This document shows, one piece after another, positions 1-7,656 of a stretch of DNA of 20,298 bases. A program made the position numbers and the translations under genes. The notes beneath the pieces were generated by a model. It worked only from the letters and a program-made list of their open reading frames with translations. It had not been told where the DNA came from and did no database searches. The stretch's first letter is position 1, and each line of letters opens with the position of its first letter. Origin of the DNA: Fidelibacterota bacterium 46_43 (lineage in GTDB: Bacteria > Fidelibacterota > Fidelibacteria > Fidelibacterales > Fidelibacteraceae); the NCBI GenBank assembly GCA_001509335.1, contig LGGY01000004.1:1-20298 (forward strand). Direction: 5' to 3'.

Positions 1-867
1 CCCACACCCATTTCAGATATTCATGACAATCTTGAGGCGTGGGACGGTGAAATTAAAACAATTCGCGGCGTGATGACCATAGGAGTGAATGTGATTCAGA
101 CCGGCCGGACCAATGCATACATTCAGGATACATCCGGAAAAGGGCTGAATCTCTATGATCCGGAAGCTTACCCGGAACTGGAACGGGGTGTTGATGTGAC
201 CGTTGTGGGTGAGGTGGATCTTTACTATACAACGATTGAAGTGAAAAACTTCGAGTATAAAATCAATGCCACGGGGCAGGAATTACCTGAGCCGGCGGAA
301 ATTACAGTGGAACAGGCCAATTCTGATGAATGGGAAGGAACACTGATCAAAGTGATCGGCACCGTGAGTTCGATTGATACCTATTCCAATAATACCGTGG
401 TGACCATTACGGACGGGGCCAGTGAACTGGAAGTGGTTTTCTGGAATTCCACAGGCATTGATATTGCCGCCCTGGAAGTTGAAAAAATGGCCAGTTTTAT
501 CGGTGTTGGCGGACAGTACTCCTCAAAATATCAGTTGACGGTAGGCTATCAGGACGACTTCAGTGTCATTACCGGCCTTGTTGAGGATAATAAAAATCTG
601 CCGGAAGTCTTTGAATTACGGCCTGCATATCCCAATCCTTTCAATGCCAGAGCGACCATCAGCTGGTCCCTGCCTGAAGCGGCGGACCTGACCGTGGATG
701 TGATTAACCTGACGGGCCGCGTTGTGGAAACCCTCCATCAGGGATATCAGGAAGCCGGTGTGTATAATCACACATGGAATGCAGACGGATTTGCTTCCGG
801 CATCTATGTGGTCAGAATGAGAGCCGCAGACAGGGTGTTTCATCAAAAACTTGTATTACTTAAATAA
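1..867 (+). CDS. Secreted OB-fold-like protein with type IX secretion C-terminal sorting domain (5' end outside window)
   Basis: The frame is open from the first base, so this is the last 288 residues of a longer protein; the ATG codons at 70 and 73 lie inside the domain and are not the start. Residues about 5-185 form two OB-fold-like (YhcR/DUF5689-type) units with the pattern 'dG....iRGVMTIG', 'aYIQDtSGKGLNLYD', 'rGVDVTVVGEV', then 'WEGTLIKVIGTV' and 'VTITDGasELEVVFWNSTG'. The same pattern recurs in the next gene, so the two are tandem paralogues. From about residue 205 there is a classic FCB-group sorting domain: 'AYPNPFN' (209-215), then 'ISWSLPEAADLTVDVINLTGR' spacing and an end near 'SGIYVVRMRA...KLVLLK'. 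By family knowledge such proteins cross the outer membrane by type IX secretion and are surface-attached or released. The missing N-terminus probably carries a signal peptide and may carry a lamin-tail domain like the neighbour. The ligand is unknown; OB folds of this type occur in extracellular nucleases, but no nuclease motif is visible here. Confidence 0.85.
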   Translation, partial: PTPISDIHDNLEAWDGEIKTIRGVMTIGVNVIQTGRTNAYIQDTSGKGLNLYDPEAYPELERGVDVTVVGEVDLYYTTIEVKNFEYKINATGQELPEPAEITVEQANSDEWEGTLIKVIGTVSSIDTYSNNTVVTITDGASELEVVFWNSTGIDIAALEVEKMASFIGVGGQYSSKYQLTVGYQDDFSVITGLVEDNKNLPEVFELRPAYPNPFNARATISWSLPEAADLTVDVINLTGRVVETLHQGYQEAGVYNHTWNADGFASGIYVVRMRAADRVFHQKLVLLK

Positions 868-2874
868 ATGATTGGACGCACTATGTTGACTTACCGACGC
901 GGCCGTTTGTGGCTTTTAACTGTCATGGCCTTATTGCCGGTCCTGCTGACAGGAGCACCGGACCATCTCTATATGTCCGAACTGGTGCTGTTTCCAAGCC
1001 AGGCGGAATACGTGGCCATTACAAACCCCACAGGCCAGCCCATCCAACTGGGGAATTATTACCTGACGGATGCCACAGATACGGTCAATGGAAAATACTA
1101 CTATAACCTGCCATCCGGGACGGATTTCTGGTCTGAATCCTCATCGGATTTTATAGCCCGTTTTCCCGATACAACCCTGAGTCCGGGCGATGTACTGATT
1201 GTGGGCCTGGCCCGGCGCTCTGACTATCAGGCCGAATATGGAAATCCTCCTCATCTGGCACTGAAAAATGATCTTCTGTCGGCATCATCCTCTGTTTCCA
1301 CCATTCCCACCCGGCCTTATGGCTATATGGATGACATCAAAGGAACCCTGGTACTGTTTTACTGGGATGGATCCTCTGCCACGGTTCAGGATGTGGACTA
1401 TCTTTTGTATGGCGGGCTGGAAAAAGCAGTGGATAAAAGCACGGTTCCCGGATATCTGGCAGATACACCCGTTTCACAACAGTCCTATGCAAGTGTTCAC
1501 GGGGTGAATCAGAAAATGATTCATAGCGATGAAGGCAGCGAACCGGCTTCCGGGGGGAATGGAATCACAGGTCACGATGAAACGGGAGAACCCCTAAATA
1601 CAACCTGGGATGTGGTGGACAAAACCGAATCCAAGCCGCATATCACCGCCGTGCAGGTTTTGCCGGCCAATCCCACAACGGAAGATACACTAACCTTTCA
1701 GGTGTCTGTGACGGATGAATCCGGAACCCTGTCGGTGTATCTGGTAACCCGATTTGACGATGTGCGCCAGGAACACCCGATGCCGGAAGTGAGTACCGGA
1801 AATTATTCTTTTCAGATGCCTCCTCCGGAACATGCCGGACAGCTTTTGTACTACGCGAAAGCGGAAAATGACTGGGGGCTGGTGGATTCCTCCATTGTCC
1901 AGAGTGTAACCATCAGTGAACCGCCGGAAGTCTTGACAATCCGGGATGTGCGGGACAATTTTGATACCTACGACGGAAAAACGGTCACTTTGCGGGGTGT
2001 GATGACCATTGGTTCCGGTAAACTCCGGACAGACCGGCTGTCTGCCTATTTTCAGGACGGATCAGGCCGGGGTATCAATGTTTACAGCCCCTCCATGATT
2101 GATCTTCCCCGGGGAACCGATGTGGAAATTACAGGCTCTCTGGAAGAGTACAATGGTGTCAAGGAACTTGTTGTTTCCTCTCACACCGTTTGGGGAACGG
2201 CTCCGGTGCCGGACCCTCTGGATATTACCATTGAGGTGTTACGGCGGGATCCGTGGGAATATGAAGGGACCTTTTTATCCTTGTCCGGGCGGATTTCTTC
2301 ACGGAGTGATAATATCGGTGGCGGATCCAATATTGATATAGATGACGGAACCGGCTCGGTGACCATTCGTATTTGGAATTCCACCAATATTCTGGTAAAT
2401 GAATCCGGGAGCGTTATCAACGATGAGCTGGACAGTTTACTGCAGTCCGGAAATATGATTTCTGTAAAGGCCGTGGGGGGAATTTACAACGAAAGCCCTC
2501 AATTGCTGGTTGCTTATGCTGAGGATTTTGCTCCCTGGCAGGAAGGCAGTGAATGGGATGCCGGGGTCTCTTTGGATATTGCCCCCTATCCCTTTGTCCC
2601 CCGGGCCGGTGAAAAACTTCAATATACCTTCGGTTTTCCCTCGGGCGTCAGACTGGTCCTGAGGGTTTATGATATGTCCGGCCGGCATGTGGCCACACTC
2701 TTTGATGAATTCAAGGGACTCAGCCGGCAAATTACCCGAACCTGGGACGGCAGGGATGCTGCCGGAAGACTTCTGACTCCCGGCCAGTATATAATGCACC
2801 TGGAAGGGACGGACAGAGAGACCGGAAAAGTCACCTATGACCTGGCACCATTTGTAATTGCGGTAAGATTTTAA
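868..2874 (+). CDS. Secreted protein: lamin-tail domain, Ig-like segment, OB-fold-like domains, FlgD-like C-terminal domain
   Basis: 668 residues; the ATG follows the upstream stop with no gap. An ATG at 883 has a better-placed GGA and gives a normal signal peptide, so it is an alternative start. A signal peptide lies at residues 12-30 ('WLLTVMALLPVLLTGA'). Domains in order: lamin-tail-like (about 33-215, 'MSELVLFPSQAEYVAITNP'), Ig-like (about 258-350), two OB-fold-like units (about 355-555: 'YDGKTVTLRGVMTIG', 'AYFQDGSGRGINVY', 'DDGTGSVTIRIWNST') matching the upstream protein, and a FlgD-Ig-like C-terminal domain (about 572-668: 'LRVYDMSGRHVATL', 'TWDGRDAAGRLLTPGQY'). The end is the odd part: where the neighbour has 'AYPNPFN' this one has 'PYPFVPRAGEKLQYTFGFP', and it ends '...FVIAVRF', a degenerate or different sorting signal. 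Lamin-tail and OB modules recur in secreted FCB-group proteins, including nucleases, but no catalytic motif is visible. Function unknown; secretion is likely. Confidence 0.85.
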   Translation: MIGRTMLTYRRGRLWLLTVMALLPVLLTGAPDHLYMSELVLFPSQAEYVAITNPTGQPIQLGNYYLTDATDTVNGKYYYNLPSGTDFWSESSSDFIARFPDTTLSPGDVLIVGLARRSDYQAEYGNPPHLALKNDLLSASSSVSTIPTRPYGYMDDIKGTLVLFYWDGSSATVQDVDYLLYGGLEKAVDKSTVPGYLADTPVSQQSYASVHGVNQKMIHSDEGSEPASGGNGITGHDETGEPLNTTWDVVDKTESKPHITAVQVLPANPTTEDTLTFQVSVTDESGTLSVYLVTRFDDVRQEHPMPEVSTGNYSFQMPPPEHAGQLLYYAKAENDWGLVDSSIVQSVTISEPPEVLTIRDVRDNFDTYDGKTVTLRGVMTIGSGKLRTDRLSAYFQDGSGRGINVYSPSMIDLPRGTDVEITGSLEEYNGVKELVVSSHTVWGTAPVPDPLDITIEVLRRDPWEYEGTFLSLSGRISSRSDNIGGGSNIDIDDGTGSVTIRIWNSTNILVNESGSVINDELDSLLQSGNMISVKAVGGIYNESPQLLVAYAEDFAPWQEGSEWDAGVSLDIAPYPFVPRAGEKLQYTFGFPSGVRLVLRVYDMSGRHVATLFDEFKGLSRQITRTWDGRDAAGRLLTPGQYIMHLEGTDRETGKVTYDLAPFVIAVRF

Positions 2875-2883
2875 GAGAAGATT

Positions 2884-3807
2884 ATGAAAAAAAAGAAATA
2901 CTTAAGCATGTTCCTCTTGTTTTTCCTGCTGTCGGGTGTTGCCAAGGGGCAGGTTTTTACGGATTACTGGTACGGATCTGTGGCTGATGCCGGTATCGGA
3001 GGGTCAGGTACTGCGGTTTCTTCCGGTATCTGGAGCCCTGATATAAACCCTGCCGGCCTGGCAGACTGGGCACAACCCGGCTTTGCCGTGGATTATTCCC
3101 AGCCTTTTTCACAATCCTTTACGAAAAACACCCGGGCTGTTCTCGCCGCCGCCCTGCCAAAATCTCTGGGCTCGGTGGCTTTGTCAGGATATGCCGGACA
3201 GATGAGCTACTCTGGCAACAATCTCTCATCGGAAATCCGGGTGGGATTTTCTCATGCCTTTTACCTTCAGAAAGATCTTCGGTCCTCCCTGGCACTGGGA
3301 TATAATATCAATTTCCTTCAAATGGATTATGGTTCACAATCCGCAGGACAAAGCGGGGATGGATCAGACGGCATTTCCCTGGGATCCGGTGCAACTTGGG
3401 GACTGGATGTAGGTGTGAAAGCGAGCCTGCGCTCCCGGGCCTGGGCCGGCTTTTTTCTGAAAAATGTGAATGACCCTGCCCTTGGATCCTCCGGGACTTC
3501 TCAAACCATTCCGTCAAAACTGGAAATCGGCATTGGATATCAGCCCTATTATGGTATGACCACAAGCGTGTCGATTGAAAAAATCATGGGACGGGATGAA
3601 TTCCAGACCCATGCCGGACTCGAATACTATGTGCTGGAATGGCTGGTCCTCCGTACGGGAATTTCCCACGAACCCAGCCAACTGGCTTTGGGAGCAGGTA
3701 TCCATACGGATTGGGGACATGTGGATTATGCCCTGATTACCCATCCCATTTTGCCCCTGACGCACATGTTTTCTCTACATTTTCAGATGAAACAACAAGA
3801 CCGGTAA
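2884..3807 (+). CDS. PorV/PorQ-like outer-membrane beta-barrel protein
   Basis: 307 residues with a clear signal peptide ('MFLLFFLLSGVAKGQ', about 9-23). Right after it comes the hallmark of the PorV/PorQ/UPF0164 group, 'VADAGIGGSGTAVSSGIW' followed by 'INPAGLA' (33-60), a glycine-rich N-terminal turn ending in the NPA motif. The rest is alternating hydrophobic strands, ending 'MFSLHFQMKQQDR'. PorV-type barrels bind sorting-domain cargo at the outer membrane during type IX secretion, and relatives serve other envelope roles. A place directly after two sorting-domain proteins fits a chaperone or shuttle for that cargo, but this is inference. The gene starts 9 bases after the previous stop and overlaps the next gene by one base (TAATG), suggesting translational coupling. 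Its last 56 residues resemble the C-terminal region of the minus-strand protein at 18183-18962. Confidence 0.75.
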   Translation: MKKKKYLSMFLLFFLLSGVAKGQVFTDYWYGSVADAGIGGSGTAVSSGIWSPDINPAGLADWAQPGFAVDYSQPFSQSFTKNTRAVLAAALPKSLGSVALSGYAGQMSYSGNNLSSEIRVGFSHAFYLQKDLRSSLALGYNINFLQMDYGSQSAGQSGDGSDGISLGSGATWGLDVGVKASLRSRAWAGFFLKNVNDPALGSSGTSQTIPSKLEIGIGYQPYYGMTTSVSIEKIMGRDEFQTHAGLEYYVLEWLVLRTGISHEPSQLALGAGIHTDWGHVDYALITHPILPLTHMFSLHFQMKQQDR

Positions 3808-6278
3808 TGCTGATGAATGACAAAGGTAAAATATGGCGTGTGATATCCATCCTCTTTCTGAGTCTGACACTCCTTTTTGCTGCAAAACCCGATTTAAATA
3901 CTCTGGACGCCAACGCCTTGTATGAGCTCGGTCTCTCAGACGAGGCTGTTGACGCTATTCTGGATTATAGGCTTTATCATGGCGGATTTGAAAATATCTA
4001 TGAATTATCCACCCTGGAAGGGGTCAGCCACGATGAGTTTGTGCTGCTGAAAAAAAAGGTCGCTGTTTTCCCGATACTTCTGACAGCGGAAGAACAGCGC
4101 TTTGAGGATAATTACTATTTACTTGAGCGGATGACGTTTTCCGAAGGATCCTCTGAAGGATTGGTGGAAGAATGGATCCGGCTCCTGAGTTCACCAAAAA
4201 ATGTAAACCGGATGGATTATTTCGATTTTATGAATTTGCCGGGCGTGTCCCCCGTCGATGCGGTGGCCGTTGAAAAATTCATTACCTCAGACCAGTCCAT
4301 TACGTCTGCCAGGGATCTCCGGAGTATTGAAGGACTCTCCTATTACGGTTATAGCAATATTGGTGATTATGTCCGCTTTACGGATGATGAGGACAAAAGT
4401 TGGCATGGGTATTACAATGCCACTGTGAAAAATTCCCAGCAAAACATAGTCCCCGATGAAGATGCCGAATCTCTTCAGCTTTTCCAGTCAAAAACTACGC
4501 CCCTGGACATTTATCACAAGTTTTTAATCAACAAAGGAAATTCATGGTCCGTCGGGCTCTCATATAACCGCCCCATGGGGCAAAGTGATGAATATTACCA
4601 GCTGGGATCTTTGGGCAGGATTCCCCGAGTGAAAACATTTTTATCCTACGAACCGGTTCAAAACGGTGAATTCCGTGTGAATAAACTGATTGCCGGCAAT
4701 TACGTGGCGGCTTTTGGCCAGGGGGTGATTATGGAATCGGTGGATTATTTTACCCCACGGAAAAGCGGCTATGGCTGGCGAAAGCGACTGTATGGTATTT
4801 CAGGCGATGTTTCAAAAAACACCTATGTACCCCTTCGCGGCCTGACAGCGGAAATTCAATGGAAATCCCTTTATTTTACGCCTTTTGTGAGTTTTGAATC
4901 CCGGGATGCCGTACTGAATGCAGATGAATCCTTTTCCATGCTTATCCGGATGGAACCCCGGTATGAATATGGGCTGAACGGCCAGCTTTCAGAACCCCTG
5001 ACCCGCACAGTGGATGAACTGCTTTATGGATCCAATCTGCGGTGGCGGGTGAATACAAGCACACATGTAGGCATTACGGCCTATGAAAGTCTCTACGATC
5101 GTGAAAAAGATTTTCAAATCCAATCAGTCGTCGCACCGGAAAACATGAGATATTATTTGAACCATATAGGAAATTCCGCCGATACGGAAATTGCATCCAT
5201 CTATGAAAACAGCGGCGAATCAGGCCTCTGGGGAAAGGCAAAATCCTACAGACGGGTCCTGGGAGGGGATTTTTCCACGGTTTATAAAAACCTGGTGCTC
5301 CAGGGTGAAATCGGCATTCTGGACCATGACGGGGCTGTGTTTGATTTAAAGAATGACCCCATGGCCTGGGTGGTGAATATGTACTGGCAGTTTGACAATT
5401 TTAACATTCTCCTCCTCTACCGTGATTATGATCTGGCGTATGATAATCCCTACCAGCGCTCTTTTTCCAATTACCAGCGATATAAAAGTACCATTTTTGA
5501 GGATGTTTTTTATTTGAAAGATCCTTCACTGGGATTTCTCTACACCGGGGCGTCACAACCCCAGGCAGAGCGGGGCTTTTATTACAATTTGCGATATCAG
5601 TTTCACCGCCAGTTTGTCACAACGATTGAACATGATATCTGGACACGGGTTGCGGATCAGTCCGAATATAACCGGCTGGTTTTCAACCTGGAATATCGCC
5701 CTGTGTTTAATTATCGTTTCCGCCTGCGGCAAAAGTGGCAGAGCCGTGGACGTCAGAACATTTTTGCACCGACGGGATACGAGTCTACTGAAACCCGCCT
5801 GGAAGGCGTCATGCGCATGTCCCGCTACAATGAACTTCGCCTTTTGCTGGCAACAGGATACACGGCTTTTAATCCCCGTCCCCGCCTGACAGCCAATACT
5901 GCCGGCGGAACTTCCATGGTAGGAAATGCCGGAAGTCCCAGCAAGGCCATTGCAGCCCAGGTGACACACAATTTCAATGACCGTTTTAAAATTATGGGAC
6001 AAATGATGATCTATGAAGGATTTATCTGGAATTTTGAGGATACGGATTTCCGCGTTTTTAACGCCGATTCTGAAGCCTTCCACGGTTGGATTGCCTTTTT
6101 TTCCAGATTGAGCCCCAACCTGTCCGCCCGCTTTAAATACTCCTTTGACCGTCATGGTACCATGGTCAATTATGTGGGTGGTATTGTACCCACTGAGTCC
6201 GGAGACTATGAAATAACAGATATTACGGCTCGGGAAACCTACAATGATTTTAGAATCCAGCTGGAGTATCGGTTTTAA
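3807..6278 (+). CDS. Helix-hairpin-helix / outer-membrane beta-barrel fusion protein
   Basis: The chosen start is the ATG overlapping the previous stop (TAATG), giving 823 residues with a signal peptide at about 9-26 ('WRVISILFLSLTLLFAA'); the ATG at 3813 is also possible. A longer reading would run well into the preceding gene and would bury the signal peptide. Residues 28-84 are a ComEA-like helix-hairpin-helix region ('DLNTLDANALYELGLSDEAV', then 'YRLYHGGFENIYELSTLEGV'). Residues 132-190 are a second, more diverged one ('VNRMDYFDFMNLPGV...RDLRSIEGLSYYGYSNI'). From about 200 to the end the protein is beta-rich with aromatic girdles and ends in 'IQLEYRF', a terminal phenylalanine typical of outer-membrane barrels. 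The motif 'AAFGQGVIMESVDYF...RGLTAEI' matches the large barrel family seen after such motifs in Bacteroidota. Helix-hairpin-helix motifs normally bind DNA backbone, so a periplasmic plug that contacts DNA is possible; a purely structural role is equally possible. Confidence 0.8.
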   Translation: MLMNDKGKIWRVISILFLSLTLLFAAKPDLNTLDANALYELGLSDEAVDAILDYRLYHGGFENIYELSTLEGVSHDEFVLLKKKVAVFPILLTAEEQRFEDNYYLLERMTFSEGSSEGLVEEWIRLLSSPKNVNRMDYFDFMNLPGVSPVDAVAVEKFITSDQSITSARDLRSIEGLSYYGYSNIGDYVRFTDDEDKSWHGYYNATVKNSQQNIVPDEDAESLQLFQSKTTPLDIYHKFLINKGNSWSVGLSYNRPMGQSDEYYQLGSLGRIPRVKTFLSYEPVQNGEFRVNKLIAGNYVAAFGQGVIMESVDYFTPRKSGYGWRKRLYGISGDVSKNTYVPLRGLTAEIQWKSLYFTPFVSFESRDAVLNADESFSMLIRMEPRYEYGLNGQLSEPLTRTVDELLYGSNLRWRVNTSTHVGITAYESLYDREKDFQIQSVVAPENMRYYLNHIGNSADTEIASIYENSGESGLWGKAKSYRRVLGGDFSTVYKNLVLQGEIGILDHDGAVFDLKNDPMAWVVNMYWQFDNFNILLLYRDYDLAYDNPYQRSFSNYQRYKSTIFEDVFYLKDPSLGFLYTGASQPQAERGFYYNLRYQFHRQFVTTIEHDIWTRVADQSEYNRLVFNLEYRPVFNYRFRLRQKWQSRGRQNIFAPTGYESTETRLEGVMRMSRYNELRLLLATGYTAFNPRPRLTANTAGGTSMVGNAGSPSKAIAAQVTHNFNDRFKIMGQMMIYEGFIWNFEDTDFRVFNADSEAFHGWIAFFSRLSPNLSARFKYSFDRHGTMVNYVGGIVPTESGDYEITDITARETYNDFRIQLEYRF

Positions 6279-6305
6279 TGTCGTGTTGAATAATCGGAGC
6301 CACAC

Positions 6306-7637
6306 ATGAAAAGAAAAGAAATACATAGGAAAAGTCACATGAAAATCCTGGCAGGTATCCTGCTGATTGCTTCCCTGGCCCATGGTCAGACATTTTATTC
6401 AAACGTGCTTTTAAACAGCAACCCGTATCACAGTGCCCGGGCCAATGCCTTGGGAGGAACTGCCCTGGCGGAGTGGGGGCATCCCTCTGCCCTTACATCC
6501 AACCCGGCAGTTGCCGTGGATATGCCGGGCTTTCGCTTTGCCCTGACCGGTAAGGGATGGCACCTCCGGGAACGGCGCTCATTTCCCGTCCAGGATACTT
6601 TCGGTGATTTTCTGACAGATAACGATTATGTTCACAACCGCTACTGGATTTCTGATGCCGGGTTTTTTGCGGGATACGGGCGCAGCAACTGGTCTGTCTT
6701 GCTGGGATATACACCGGTCAAGAATCTCAATTATACCTATGAAGAAGAAATCCGCAGTGCCACTTACGATTATAACCGGGACCCCCTGGTGGGTTATCAT
6801 CAGGTAAACTTTTCGGGACAAATCAATGGCCTGAGTGTGGGAGGCGCCTGGTCTCCTTCTGCACTGGAATGGCTTCAGGTAGGTGTCAGTGCAACAAAGC
6901 TGATGGGGGACCGCATTGAGCGGGGACTCGGTGTAACGGTGCTCGACCGCCCTGATGACCGCCTGGCATCGGATACAACGACATACTCCCTGTTTGATAC
7001 CGATTTTCAGGGAGGCATAGATCTTCGGACTGGACTGGTCTTTAACCTGACCAAACGTCATACTCTCCAGCTGGCCTATACCCTGGCCGGAGAGATTGAA
7101 TTTGAAAATCCCGGAGTAGTGACCCACATGGACAGCTCACTGATGATGCCTGCCTATACCGTAGACAGGTCCATTGTGAAACAAACAGTCCAACGGCCAA
7201 ACACCTTATCCATGGGTCTCCGGTATATCCCGGAAAATATTTTAAAAACAGAACTCTTTGCCCAGGCGGATCTGACCTTGTGGGGAGAACTTGAAAATGA
7301 ATATCAGGGAGTCGATACCACAACGTTTTCACCGGATTGGGATCATTGCTGGGCCTTCAGAATCGGCGCTGAACATGTGTTTTCTTCCGGAATTCCCGTG
7401 CGGGCCGGTTTTTCATATACGGAAAGCCCCATCAGAAATGAACTGAACCGGAGTGAAATCCATTTTGGCACAGGCTATCAGATTGAAACATTAGTCCTGG
7501 ACCTGAATGTGTCCTGGTATGAATCTATTTACCATTATAACGACCTGTTCCCCATCGAAGGGGAAGTCCGGGTTTCCCGGGATAAGGTCCGGGAAGCCGG
7601 GGTGCGCGTCATGGCAACCCTGACGTATTCCCTGTAA
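6306..7637 (+). CDS. FadL/OmpP1-like outer-membrane transport barrel
   Basis: 443 residues. GGAG sits 6 bases before the ATG at 6306; an internal ATG at 6339 (residue 12) gives a more compact signal peptide ('MKILAGILLIASLAHGQ') and also has an AGGA upstream, so either could be used. The mature N-terminus 'SARANALGGTALAEWGHPSALTSNPA' (43-68) is the glycine-rich/NPA turn shared by FadL/OmpP1/TodX and PorV-type barrels. The remainder is strand-rich with repeated amphipathic segments ending 'VRVMATLTYSL'. FadL-type barrels move hydrophobic or small organic substrates across the outer membrane. The substrate here cannot be read from sequence. It lies 27 bases after the barrel fusion and 19 bases before a secreted 5'-nucleotidase, so nucleosides or their breakdown products are one context-based guess. 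Confidence is good for an outer-membrane barrel, lower for the exact family. Confidence 0.7.
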   Translation: MKRKEIHRKSHMKILAGILLIASLAHGQTFYSNVLLNSNPYHSARANALGGTALAEWGHPSALTSNPAVAVDMPGFRFALTGKGWHLRERRSFPVQDTFGDFLTDNDYVHNRYWISDAGFFAGYGRSNWSVLLGYTPVKNLNYTYEEEIRSATYDYNRDPLVGYHQVNFSGQINGLSVGGAWSPSALEWLQVGVSATKLMGDRIERGLGVTVLDRPDDRLASDTTTYSLFDTDFQGGIDLRTGLVFNLTKRHTLQLAYTLAGEIEFENPGVVTHMDSSLMMPAYTVDRSIVKQTVQRPNTLSMGLRYIPENILKTELFAQADLTLWGELENEYQGVDTTTFSPDWDHCWAFRIGAEHVFSSGIPVRAGFSYTESPIRNELNRSEIHFGTGYQIETLVLDLNVSWYESIYHYNDLFPIEGEVRVSRDKVREAGVRVMATLTYSL

Positions 7638-7656
7638 ATATAGACGGGAAAGACTT

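Noticed and set aside
868..960. Arginine pair before the hydrophobic segment, as a possible Tat signal
   Set aside because: The residues after the pair (YRRGRLWLL) lack the S/T-RR-x-F-L-K pattern; an ordinary Sec signal is simpler.
5553..6383. Long open frame on the minus strand (276 codons) opposite the barrel fusion gene
   Set aside because: It is antisense to a gene with signal peptide, motifs and a typical barrel C-terminus. Its own translation is rich in His, Ile and Cys with no family pattern.
6579..7127. Open frame on the minus strand (182 codons) inside the FadL-like gene
   Set aside because: Antisense shadow; no signal peptide, motif or ribosome binding site.
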